From the NCBI GenBank assembly GCA_026545225.1, contig CM048854.1, forward strand, positions 29,177,230 through 29,241,229: 64,000 bases of DNA, given 5' to 3'. Below are positions 1-10,594 of the stretch, piece after piece. Position 1 is the first letter of the stretch, and each line of letters starts with the position of its first letter. The notes below the pieces were generated by a model that was given only the letters and a program-made list of their open reading frames with translations, was not told where the DNA came from and did no database searches. The DNA is from Cornus controversa. Its lineage: Eukaryota > Streptophyta > Magnoliopsida > Cornales > Cornaceae. A program made the position numbers and the translations under genes.

Positions 1-1008
1 AGGTGGTAGGAGGTGGAAAGGAAAGAGAGCGTGAAGAGAAGGAAAAAGAGAGAAGAGATAGGAGAGAAGAATTCAAATGAATTATTTAAGATGGGGAAAG
101 TGTCATTTCACAAATATAGATATTTTACTTTTATATTACTATAATATTAAGGGAATAATAGGAAGTCTTTATTGGCTAGAAGCTTTTACTTGCTTCGGTG
201 ATGAAATTTAGTACAATAGGTACTTTGTAGTAATGTGTGAAATTATCACTAACAAAAAAAGAACATAATAATTAAGCCATTTCGTTCCATAAAAAGAGGG
301 CCACATGAATTGATCTTCTTTATTCAATCTTCATCATTAACAAAATCCAAAAAAAAAAAGCACAATAATTAAACCATTTCTGTCCATAAAATTGAGCAAA
401 AAATTGTTCTTAGAACTTTCTTTATAACATCCAATAGTCAATTAGAATTATCAAAATTTTTAATGCATGGACACAATGTTTTATTATCATTTGTAAAGAT
501 CCACATGTGTTTTTATAATTTCAAAATGCTAATTGGCGATAAAATACAACTAAAAGTGAGAATAAGATATCATCATCAAAATCTATAAACAAATCAAAGT
601 GTTAAAGTGACTGTAAATTGCAAGTAAACTGACGAGTGTAGAATAATGAATGGATGTCGTTGCTTCTCTACACTTCGTACAAAAATAAAACTTACAAAAA
701 CTCTACTAAAAATCGTATATTAATAAGCAGGGTCAAACTACTCTCTAATGAGAATCAATAACAAGTCTCAAATTTAAAACTTCAATCTTTTGGGATGAAA
801 AATGAATATTAAAAAATAAACTTCTGATTTTTTTAATAATAAAAACTAATACTAAATGTCTTTGATCAAATGATGGGAAAAATCTCAAGGAAAGAAAAGT
901 CACCACCATGGATCCATATAAATAAAGTTTCTAATATTCTTATTTAGTTTTTCTCCCAATAATCAATACACTTCATCAATCCAATTAGAACTTGGACAGA
1001 TGAAGGAA
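1..1008. other. AT-rich intergenic DNA, no gene seen
   Basis: AT-rich sequence starting with a short purine-rich (GA-rich) run in the first 70 bases. No open frame of note and no recognised domain. It is the target DNA into which the LTR retrotransposon to its right inserted, and it resumes at 9800. Confidence 0.6.
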
Positions 1009-1013
1009 GATAT

Positions 1014-2380
1014 TGTGAGTTACATGGTGCAGAAACGGTTGCGAAAGTAATTTAAAAATCTAGAGGAGGTAATTAGGTTTACTCGTTTTTTGCTTAATTA
1101 TTCAGATAATCCAATTTTAAGTCCAATTAATAATTAAAGCAATCCCACAAAATAAGTAAATAAATAAAAGTGCAGTAAAGTAAATGAATGCATTAGATAT
1201 ACATGGAAAATTCAAATCGGGAAAAGACCACAGGCTTTGTAGTCCTAGAGAAGCAAATCCACTATCGTCGAAGCAAATTACAATACACTCTGTCTCAGGT
1301 TCACACCCACTCCACTCTGACAAGAACACTGATGCACAATACCTCAGACTTACAATTGCGACTACCTCGTCCAACTGCTGCAGATTCCCAGCTAACGTCA
1401 AAATCCTCTCAGAAGGGTAATTGGAAGAACACAAATACTCTGCAAGTATTCTATCCCCTTCATAGCACAATATTCTTCTCTTTCCTCACCAACGAACAAT
1501 TGTAGAAGACACCAATTCAGTAATTTGATCACGAATAAATTTTCAATAAAGTCTTCGAACAGTTGATCAAACAAAAATATAGAGAACACCCTAAAATCAC
1601 TTAGTGAATACGCGTGTGCTCTCAAAAATATAAACAAAGAATTTGAGAAAAAAATTATTTGCTCAGAAAAATTTCTCAATGTTTTCTCTTTCTAAAAATA
1701 TAATTTTCTGTTCTGTAAAAAGCGTTATTGAAGGCACACTAAGAGAGAAATAATATGAGATTTTTATAGAGATTAGAAATCCTAATTTTTCTTGAAAAAT
1801 AAGTTAAAATCCAATAGAAAATAAGTCCCCACGATTTTAGAAAGTTCTGGGTTCAATTCGGGTCAAACAAGACAAAACTGGTCAATTTCCACAGACCATA
1901 AAAGTTGGACCGGTCCGGGCTTTTCTTGGACCGGTCCAACTCCTGTAACAAACTCTACAAGAGTTGATGAGACCCCTTGGACCGGTCTAGGCTTTAGTTG
2001 GACCAGTCTAACCCTGAAATTTTCACAAATTTGCTTAGAAACCCATATTTTCAAGGTCGGAACCTCCTGGTTTGAAAAATACGTGTTCTCACCACTTTAC
2101 CTAGATTACATGACTTTCATATGTAATCAAAAATGTCCTCATGCATTCCGAACCATCTCAAAACTTCAAACAATCAAATTCTTGTGTAGACCCTTGATAA
2201 CTTTTCCCGAATATTTAAGCTTCATCATTTGACAAACCCTTGCATGGTTGATGTAGAACTTCATGCTCACATTGAGACTTCAATTACATGATCAATGATA
2301 GAAATATAACTTAAATAATATAACTCGATCATGTTTGGTTTTGACACCAAAGATTGCTAATTATAAAAATATACGTCACA
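1014..2380 (-). repeat. 3' LTR of the Copia-type element
   Basis: 1367 bp, aligns along its whole length with 8432-9794. It starts TGTGAG and ends GTCACA on the plus strand, giving TG...CA ends. Short open frames inside it (for example around 1117-1470 and 1398-1679) recur in the other LTR copies and are chance frames. Confidence 0.9.
1761..1768 (-). promoter_or_regulatory. LTR TATA box
   Basis: TATAAAAA on the minus strand. The same motif sits at the matching place in the 5' LTR (9185-9192) and in the solo copy (16715-16722), so it is conserved across three diverged copies and is probably the core promoter. Confidence 0.5.
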
Positions 2381-2395
2381 ATTTCCCCCTTTGGT
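2381..2395 (-). other. Polypurine tract
   Basis: Minus-strand ACCAAAGGGGGAAAT directly upstream of the 3' LTR start. This is the expected position of the plus-strand primer in reverse transcription. Confidence 0.8.
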
Positions 2396-3017
2396 AGTTT
2401 CGTGACAAAATCAATTTAGACAATTATAATCTAACCACTGAAAAAATCAAATTATAATATGTCCCCAATACAAAGAAATATATCTTGAAGAACTCAGAGA
2501 ATTATGAGCAAGCTTTCATACTTCATGTGTAGTGTCTGTCAAACTTGTAAAATATGCACATCATGCAAACAACACTACCTGTGAAAGCTTAATCACAAAA
2601 ATAATATAATGATATAAAATCATCTTCAATCTCCCCCTTAATCATATACCACGTGTCTCAAGGAAATAAATCACCCCGTTTGTCAAAGCACCTATATAAG
2701 ATATAAGTCTCCGCTTTACATATATAAGGTATCTCCCTCTTTTTGGAACAAATTGACAAAGTAAAACATATGAAAACAAGAGAGAACAAATCAACACACG
2801 ATTAAGTGAGATATAAGAATAACCTTTAATCAAATATATCACACAAGTCTCAAAATTATGAAGGTTGCACATAAGTAAAACATAGACGATATTAAACATA
2901 ACAAGTTTAAGCAAATCAAACATAGAACATAACGAGTTCAAATACCAAGTCTAGACAGAAATAGAACTAGCTACTCAAAGTCTAGTCAAACATAAACTAA
3001 GTCTCTAACATCAAGAC
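2396..3017. other. Internal non-coding part of the Copia-type element
   Basis: AT-rich sequence between the second ORF and the polypurine tract, with a second C-rich tract (minus GGGGGAG) near 2631-2639. Frames here show no recognised domain. Confidence 0.5.
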
Positions 3018-4154
3018 CTAGTCCTCATCACCATCATTATCATCTTGAGCTCTAGAAGTTTCAAGAAGGGCTCTCTTAATTAATGCTTTAAGCTTTAAAA
3101 ACTTCCTCTTCAAGTACTTTTTCAACCCCTTTATGGATTGATTGTATTGTTTAGCAGTTAAAGCACGATTAGAGACCAGAACATAGAGTTCAGCAATAGG
3201 AGCATAATCATCACTTTCATCCCCAATCTCATCCTCAACATGATGCCTTGTCGCCTCCCTTTGAGCTTTTTCCTTCATTTTGTTAGTGATTGAAGATTTA
3301 ACACTAGTAGTTGTGAACTTCTCTTTTGGTTTCATCACTAGAGTATTTGAAGGAATGTAAACATCATTTGCCTTGAGAATTTTCATTATGATCAGAGGAA
3401 AAGGCAAAGCATTGGTAGACCTTGAATGACCCGACTCTTGTATCATAGTCCTCAAAATAGTTGCCGACACATTAATTATTTCACCATTCACAATTTGATA
3501 TAAGATCTCACTTTGATGCGGTGGAAAATCTCCTTTATGATCATCAGGGTCAAGAGTATAGGAGACAATTAAATTCAATACAGACACATTATCTGTGATG
3601 TAGGCATTTGGAACTTTGTTTGTAAGTAATGGATTATTCGGTTCACATAACATCCTAATGATTTATTCCATACTTGGTCGATTTTCTTAAGTACCTAGAT
3701 AAGGAAATATTAAACCAACCTATGCCTTTAGAACTCCAATAACCTCTGCAATTAATCGATATGTCACATTGATTTTTGTCCCAAAACATTTCACCGTCAT
3801 CCATAGTTCATTGTTGCAAAATGATAGCACATTACTGTAGAAATAACGAACCATGTTGGGAATGCAATCCTTGCGTTGTTTGGCTAGTGAACTCCAACCA
3901 TTCTCTCTAAAGTAATGAATAAAATCGAATTGATAACCTTGCCATTTGTTATCCAAGTCAAAGTTTATTTCACACCTCATAGGTCTACAACCAACTACAT
4001 TCTTGTAATGCTCAAAAATTCATTCATCATCAAAATGTTCTTCCAAAAATATTATGTTGCCTTCTGGTGTTAGAGAAACATGAACTCTTTATCGCCTACA
4101 GCCACCGACCATTACTACAATGAGAGGAATGCAAAATAAGAATATAGGAGCCAT
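3018..4154 (-). pseudogene. Second ORF of the pol-less element: plant-transposon-type domain, broken by stops
   Basis: One reading frame of about 379 codons runs from an ATG at 4154 to the stop at 3018. It is interrupted by five in-frame stops (near 4090, 4020, 3718, 3687 and 3669), so it is a pseudogene in this copy. The middle (RENGWSSL, then MVRYFYSNV and VTYRLIAEVIGVLKA) has the layout of the 'putative plant transposon protein' domain common in plant retroelements: a Trp-containing helix, a Val-Arg-x-Phe-Tyr motif, then a Leu-Gly or Ile-Gly turn. The C-terminal third is rich in Lys/Arg with an acidic patch and ends in a DDNDGDED tail. Function is unknown. It could be a captured gene or an env-position ORF. 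Family placement is from motif memory, not a search. Confidence 0.6.
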
Positions 4155-5203
4155 TGAAAAATTTCCTTAAACACTTGGTGTGCAAGCTTTGAAAGCACAA
4201 GCTTCAATATCACTTGGTTAGTTCAATCTCCCACAATAAACACAAATACTTCAATGATCAATCCCTTCCACCAATTCAACTCAAAATCAACAAAAAATAT
4301 CAACTAAAATAATGTAGATTATGTAGCATAAAGTAGGTTGAAGATTGATGCAAAGTGAGGGAAAAGGAGAGAAATAATGCACACTTGGTGAAAGTAAGCA
4401 CAAAAGAAACAAAATGCACACATGCACAATTTAAGTGTTTTGCCCAAGCCTAGATGGACCAGTACACCCATTCCTTGGACCAATCCAAGGTGGTGCATTG
4501 GTTTGTTTGACCACCTTTGACAAAAAAAATGCATAAAAATACCTAAAAAATTCACAAAAATTCCTAAAAATATGAAAAATAGGAAAATCTTTTTGGGTTT
4601 TTATTTATATGAAAAGAAAAAAATATAATAATCTTATAATCATTAAAATCAAATTTTCACACAAAATGACAATGAGTTCTAGAATTTTCGAAAAAATTCA
4701 AGACAATTCATGAATGCATAATCTTATAACCCATAAATTTGTCAATAAAATTCATCATTAAATTCATAATCATGGCACAATTTCTAATACACAAATATTT
4801 ATAAAAATTTAGAAATTCATCTAATAAATTCATGTCTGTGTGTGCAATCCAACTTCAACCAAAATTAATCAAATCCCTTTGATCCATCTTCTAAAACATA
4901 TTGGATGATAAGCAAATCAAACCACACATGATCAAATTATTTTTCATTGAATTTTATCATATTTTTTATTATTTCTAAGACGGTGGCTTTCACACTTACG
5001 GGCAGCTAACTATTTTCCTCAAAACAACTCTTTTTTAAAAGATACCTCATTGGATATTTATGTCGTAGTGGAAGCTTCGAACACATCTCGAATGTAGCAT
5101 TTTTCTTTTGTCTTAGATTTTCAACAATTCATTTTTCTTTTCCTTTCATGCTGAATTGAATCTTTTCTTTTCATTCAATTTTTTTCATTGATCATTTAAA
5201 CTT
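4155..5203. other. Internal non-coding DNA of the Copia-type element
   Basis: AT-rich stretch between the second ORF and the hAT MITE, with scattered stops in all frames. The segment around 4440-4510 resembles part of the element's own LTR (the 'ggaccagt/ccttggacc' phrases also occur near 1910-2010), so it may be a short internal duplication. Confidence 0.4.
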
Positions 5204-5211
5204 TCAATGCT

Positions 5212-5674
5212 TAGGGATGTCAACAGGGCGGGTTCGGGACGAGGCACCCGTTTCCCAAACCCGTCCCACGAATAAAAAATTCTTCCCAAACCCGATTCGG
5301 GGCGCCCTGCATCAGAGTCGGGGCGGGTTCGGGGCACCCCGATATATATATATTTTAAGAAATATAATGCAAACTTGAACGAATTTATGATAAATTTTGT
5401 AAAAAAAATTAAGTATATACTAATACTTACAAATGATAATAAAAAAAATGTTGTTAAAATTTAAAATTATCATAACTAATTAAAAAAAATAAAAATCATA
5501 GTTAATAAAATAATATTTATTTATATATTTATCATTTATCGGGGCGGGTTCGGGGCTTAGCGGGTTTTTAACTCTTTTTCTAAACTCGCCCCTAACCTGA
5601 TTAGTATGATCCCAAACCCGTCCCATTAGGGGCGGGGCGGAGCCTCGGCGGGGCGGGTTAAATTGACATCCCTA
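5212..5674. mobile_element. GC-rich hAT-type MITE with 8-bp TSD
   Basis: 463 bp, bounded by terminal inverted repeats TAGGGATGTCAA and TTGACATCCCTA. A perfect 8-bp target duplication TCAATGCT flanks it (5204-5211 and 5675-5682). The ends are GC-rich (repeated GGGGCGGG and CGGGTTCGGGGC blocks) and pair with each other, while the middle is very AT-rich. The 8-bp duplication and TIR form point to the hAT superfamily. It encodes nothing. Confidence 0.88.
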
Positions 5675-5682
5675 TCAATGCT

Positions 5683-5917
5683 ACTCATACAATATATTCT
5701 AGTCAACTTTACATTAGTTTTCAATTAATTCTCTCAGAGTTAGATTAGTGCACAAATTATATGGACTCAAAAGATCCACCTCTAAAAAGAAACAAATATA
5801 GCACATTAGTCATACAATGCTTAGATCATAAACTCAAGTACTTCATCCATTGACAAACTAAGTATCCCAATCATGCATTCACAAATCAAAGTGAACTTAA
5901 AAAGAAATATAGAGAGT
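5683..5917. other. Internal non-coding DNA of the Copia-type element
   Basis: AT-rich sequence between the MITE target duplication and the distal end of the gag relic. No coding frame seen. Confidence 0.4.
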
Positions 5918-8340
5918 TCACATTATTTCATAGAAAGGTATGATTTCAACATTCACATGATCATAAAAAATAAATAAACAAAACCTAACTTGAAAAGATA
6001 TGGTCCAATGGAGAACAAATAATGAGCATAAGTTCAGTCCATGACCATAAAAAGTCCTAGTGACATAGTTAGGGGGTTTTGCACCCAATGACCTATTAAG
6101 AATAAATCTCATAGTATTAACAGGCTCAAACTTCTCCAAATCTTTCTTTTTCATCTAAATTGTTTTGGCATGCAATCCTTTAGGAAAATAATGTGGAGAA
6201 ACAGAAACATTCTTCTTTTTATTTGAATTCTTCTTAGCATAAGAATTTTTTAGTTTATTCCAATAATGTGGCTTTTTAGCATGACCCTTATTCTTAGTAA
6301 AAGAATTATGCACATGAAACTCATAATTAGAATTTTTCTCTTCTTATAGCAATAGTATTGATTATGTCCATTCTTTTCACAAAAAGTACAATGAAGCACA
6401 TTGGACACAACTTTAGTATGCATAGACTCAACTTGAAGCTTAGGTTTGGGTGCAAGAAAATTCAAGTTCTTCGGTTTAACAAACGTAGTTTTTCCCTTAG
6501 ATGATGACCCAACAAAATCTAGTCCAGTTTTATCTCCTACGGGCTTACCAACACTAATCATGCTCTTTAATTTAATCTCCCTAGAAGTAAATGCAATTAA
6601 TTTCTCTTATGATTTTTTTAATTCTGGTTCAAGAAAATCAATTCTAGCAATAAGAGAATCTCTAGTAGAAATAACTTGGCTTACCTCGCTTTCGAGAAAC
6701 TTCACCTTACCTTAAAGATTTAGAATGTCAGCTTGGTTTTCTTCAATCAACTTCAATTAATCGTCATTCTTTTTCTTCAAAATTTCTTTCTCAAATTCCA
6801 CTTGCTTTAACTTCCCATATTTCTTTTTATAAGCTACTATTAAGTTCTCAAAGAGTTTTGGTAACTTGCTCTCATATGGTTCTACATCAGACTGTTCAAC
6901 GTCTGAATTATCAGACCCTACTTGACTAAGAGTAGTGTACACCTCTGTTTCACCTACATCAGAAGAAGAATCATTAGCAGTATCATGATCAATATGAGTA
7001 ACAAAAGCAAAAGTATCATTCTCAATAAAAGAATCACTTTCAGAACCAGAAGACTCAGACTCAGAAATAATAACTTTCATGACTTTTTTTTTTTATCTTT
7101 TAAAATTTTCTATCAGACCCTACTTGACTGAGAGTAGTGCATACCTCTGTTTCACCTACATCAGAAAAAGAATTATTAGCAGTATTATGATCAATATGAG
7201 CAAAAAAAATAAAAGTATCATTCTCAATAGAAGAATCACTTTCAGAACCAGAAGACTCAGACTCATAAATAATAGCTTTCATGGCTTTTTTTTTTTTATC
7301 TTTTGAAATTTTTTTTACACTAAAGCTATTTTTCTTAGGACTAGGACATTGAGTAGATGTGTGACCTTTACCACCACATGTCCAACAAGTGAATTCAGAC
7401 TTCTTAGAGTCATCCATTTATTTTCCCTTCCTATCATTACCTTTTGATGATGAACCTTGACTACAAAATTTAGAAGGATTTTTTTTTCTTAATTTTTTAT
7501 CCTTTTCATATTTAAGAATCTTTCTAAATTTCCTAGCTAGGAGGGCAACATCATTATCTGAATTATATTCAAAACTTTTAACTTTTTCAACTTTAGATTT
7601 TGAAGAATTTAAAACATTTGACAAACTTGAAGACTTAGAGGTCTTTGAGGTTTTTAAAGCCAATTTTTTTGTTTTATGAAGTTTTGAATATTTTATCTCA
7701 AAAGTTTGAATTAATCCAACTAATTCTATCACATCCATAGAATCAACATCTCTGCTCTCATCTAAGGCTTCTAACTTGGCTTAGAACCTATCAGGCAATG
7801 ATCTCATGATTTTTCTTATAACCTAAAAAGATGAAATTTTCTCACCAAGGTTAACACTACTTTGAACAATATCATTAAGCCTAGAATAAAAAAAATATAT
7901 ATATCTCATCTTCATCCATTCTAATTATTTCAAATTTAGTGGCAAAGTATTTGTAACTTGGATTTCCTTACCTTGGTGGTACCCTCATCAGTTACCTGTA
8001 AAATATATCATTATTCTTTCAAAGTGGAACAAGTAGAGATTCTAGCAAATTCAGAAGGAACAACAAAATTGAAAATTGCATATAAACATTTGTTGTTATT
8101 ATTAGTATCTTCATGCTTAGCATTAGACCATGTTGTTTTATCTTTCTCAACTATCACTGCAGCATTACCATTACAAGTGGTAGTGGTAGGGATTTTATAG
8201 CCATTCTCAATAGACATCCAAACTTTCTCACCTTGAGATTTTATAAAGGTTTTCATGCGAGGCTTCCAAAAAATATTATTTGAACCATCAAACAAAAGAG
8301 TTCTCTGAATCGATTCACCCTCTTTCATACTAGATTCCAT
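5918..8340 (-). pseudogene. Copia-type gag with two zinc knuckles, frameshifted
   Basis: The frame starts at ATG 8340 (MESSMKEGES..., LFDGSNNIFWKPRMKTFI), the usual N-terminus of plant Copia gag, where it packages element RNA into particles. Homology continues through frameshifts: 7740-8010 in broken frames, 7418-7738 (IELVGLIQTFE, end of the UBN2-type gag domain), then a zinc knuckle CWTCGGKGHTSTQC near 7352-7393 (CX2CX4HX4C). A serine/acidic-rich region follows (6757-7300). A second knuckle CTFCEKNGHNQYYC lies at 6350-6391. The frame changes between 8011 and 7738, between 7100 and 7080, and between 6250 and 6154. The last piece (5918-6154) has no clear motif. There are several internal stops, so it is non-functional here. 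Confidence 0.8.
6909..7312 (-). repeat. 202-bp tandem duplication inside gag
   Basis: Copy 1 is 6909-7110 and copy 2 is 7111-7312, nearly identical (both contain the ESESSGSESDS coding stretch and a poly-T run). The period is 202, not a multiple of three, so the duplication itself shifts the gag reading frame. Confidence 0.85.
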
Positions 8341-8418
8341 GATGATTTTTGAAAATAAAAATAAATTTTGATTTTAAAAATACTTCGTAAGGAACTACTC
8401 ACAAATTAGAGAATACTA

Positions 8419-8429
8419 CTCTGATACCA
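8419..8429 (-). other. Primer-binding site (initiator Met tRNA type)
   Basis: Reads TGGTATCAGAG on the minus strand, matching the complement of the initiator-methionine tRNA 3' end, as in most plant Copia elements. It lies 2 nt inside the LTR edge. Confidence 0.85.
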
Positions 8430-8431
8430 AT

Positions 8432-9794
8432 TGTAAGTTGCGTGGTGCAGAAGCAGTTGAGAAAATAATTAAAAAACTTAGAGGGAGTGATTAGGTTTAC
8501 TCATTTTTTGCTTAATTATTCAGATTATCTAATTTTAAGTCTAATTAATAATTAAAGCAATCCCACAAAATAAGTAAATAAATAAAAGTGCAGTAAAGTA
8601 AATGAATGCACCAAATATACATGAAAAACTCAAATTGAGAAAAAATCAAGTGTGAGGCTTTGTAACCCCGGAGAAACAAATCCACCATTGTTAAAGCAAA
8701 TTACAATAGACTCTGTCTCAGGTTCATATCCACTCCACTCTGACAAGAAAATTGATCCAGAATACCTCAGACTTACAATTACGACTACCTCGTCCAACTG
8801 TTGCAGATTCTCGACTAACATCAAAATCCTCTCAGAAGGGTAATTGGAAAAACACGAATACTCCGCAAGTATTATATCCCCTTCGTAGCACAATATTCTT
8901 CTCTTTCCTCACCAACGAACAGTTGTAGAAGACACCAATCCAGTAACCTGATCACGAAGAAATCTTCAATGCAGTCTTCGAACAGTTGATCAAGCAAATA
9001 TAGATAACACCCTAAAATCACTCAGTGAATATGTGTGTGCTCTAAAAAATATAAATAAAGAATTTGAGAAAAAATTTATTTGCTCAGAAAAATATCTCAA
9101 GGTTTTCTCTCTATCTAAAAATATGACTTTCTGTTCTATAAAAAAATGTTATTGAAGGCACACTAAGAGAGAAATCATATGAGGTTTTTATAGAGATTAG
9201 AAATCCTAATTGTTCTTGAAAAACAAGTTAAAATCCAATACGAAATAAGTCCCCACGATTTTAGAAAGTTCTGGGTTTAATCCAGGACAAAACTGGTCAA
9301 TTTTCGCATACTGAAAAAGTTGGACTGGTGCGGGCTTTTCTTGGACCGGTCCAACTCCTGTAGTAAACTCTGCAGGAGTTTATGAGACCCTTTGGACCGA
9401 TCCAAGCTTTAGTTGGACTGGTCCAACCTTGAAATTTTCACAAATTTGCTTAAAAGCCCGTATTTTCAAGGTCGGAACCTCCTAGTTTGAAAAATATGTG
9501 TTCTCGCCACTTTACCTGGACTATGTGACTCTCATATGTGATGAACAATATCCTCATGCATTCAGAACCATCTCAAAACTTCAAACAATCGAATCCTTAT
9601 ATAGACCGTTGATGACTTTTCCGAAGATTTAAGCTTTCTCCTTTGACGAACCCTTGCATGGTTGGTGTAGAACTACACGCTCACTCTGAGACTTCAATTA
9701 CATGATCAATGGTAGAAATATAACTCAAATAATACAACTCGATCATGTTTGGTTTTGAAACCAAAGATCGCCAATTACAAAAATATATGTCACA
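8432..9794 (-). repeat. 5' LTR of the Copia-type element
   Basis: 1363 bp LTR adjacent to the primer-binding site at 8419-8429. It starts TGTAAG and ends GTCACA in plus orientation. It is the promoter-bearing LTR for minus-strand transcription. Confidence 0.9.
9185..9192 (-). promoter_or_regulatory. LTR TATA box (5' LTR)
   Basis: TATAAAAA on the minus strand within the 5' LTR, about 610 bp from the LTR's transcriptional start edge. It is conserved with the two other LTR copies in the window. Confidence 0.5.
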
Positions 9795-9799
9795 GATAT

Positions 9800-10577
9800 A
9801 GCATAAAAAAATAACACTTGATTATATACGAGAGAACATTTTCTTTACTTAATCCAATGCACATTGGCTAGATAAACAGAGGTAGGCATTTTTCGAATTA
9901 CCATTATTTGGCAAACACGAAGTGTCCTTTCTCTAATAGCTTACTTATATTTCAGCCATGGTGGCGTCATTACTCCCTTGAAAAGGATGCTTACGCTTGC
10001 ATACAATAGAAAAAAAAAACATATACAAATGAAAATACTATTTTTCATTGAATCAAAAAAATGATTATATCATTTTTTCTACAATTTTTTAACTCCCTTC
10101 ACCATCCCCTAAGACCCCCTATTTATAGAGTTAGAAAGGAATGGTTTAGGTGGGAAAAATTTTAAATACAAAATTAAAAATACAAAATCTAAAAACAAAA
10201 CAAAAATTAAAAATACAAGATTTAAAAACAAAAATTCAAAATACAAAATTTTGAATTTAAATATCTAATATTTGATCTTCATATCTTTAATTTGAATTCT
10301 GGACTGCAAACGTGGTTGTGTAAAAATATTTTGCAAAGTTTTGAACTTTAAGCCTCTTGTGAAATAGATTACACAAATACCATCTCTCCTACAATTCTTC
10401 TTATGTTAATATTTGACTATATATGTCATTTTTAGCCATTTTTTGCTGCTTTTCTTTTTATTTCGATATCAACCCCTATAAAATATAAAATGCAAAGATA
10501 AGAATATTTAAATAAAATAAAAGAGTAATTAAAAACTTATTTTGGGATATAAAATAACAAGTTTTGTACACTTATCA
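9800..10577 (-). repeat. Probable 3' LTR of an Athila-like Gypsy element (left edge uncertain)
   Basis: On the minus strand a purine-rich tract (CTCGTTTGGGAGTAATC, 10594-10578) is followed at 10577 by TGATAAGTGTAC, a common plant Gypsy LTR start. A TATA box (CTCTATAAATAGGG) lies at 10130-10117. I could not fix the left end: no TG edge or target duplication is evident, so the 9800 limit is only the end of the neighbouring element. Confidence 0.5.
10117..10130 (-). promoter_or_regulatory. TATA box of the Athila-like LTR
   Basis: Minus-strand CTCTATAAATAGGG, about 450 bp from the inferred LTR start at 10577, the usual place for an LTR core promoter. Confidence 0.4.
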
Positions 10578-10594
10578 GATTACTCCCAAACGAG

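Larger units (their letters stand above)
1009..9799 (-). mobile_element. Full-length Copia-type LTR retrotransposon without pol (with 5-bp TSD)
   Basis: Two LTRs (1014-2380 and 8432-9794) flank about 6 kb of internal DNA. The 5-bp direct repeat GATAT at 1009-1013 and 9795-9799 is a perfect target-site duplication. The element reads on the minus strand. A primer-binding site like initiator-Met tRNA (TGGTATCAGAG) lies 2 nt inside the right LTR at 8429-8419. A purine tract (ACCAAAGGGGGAAAT) abuts the left LTR at 2395-2381. Internal DNA encodes a degraded gag (5918-8340) and a second ORF (3018-4154). I see no protease, integrase, reverse transcriptase or RNase H frame, so it is non-autonomous and would need another element's enzymes. 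The LTRs differ at many positions, so the insertion is not recent. Confidence 0.9.

Noticed and set aside
1117..1679. Open frames inside the LTRs (1117-1470, 1398-1679, 8630-8893, 16089-16608)
   Set aside because: They recur in LTR copies with the same layout and carry no domain; they are chance frames in non-coding LTR sequence.
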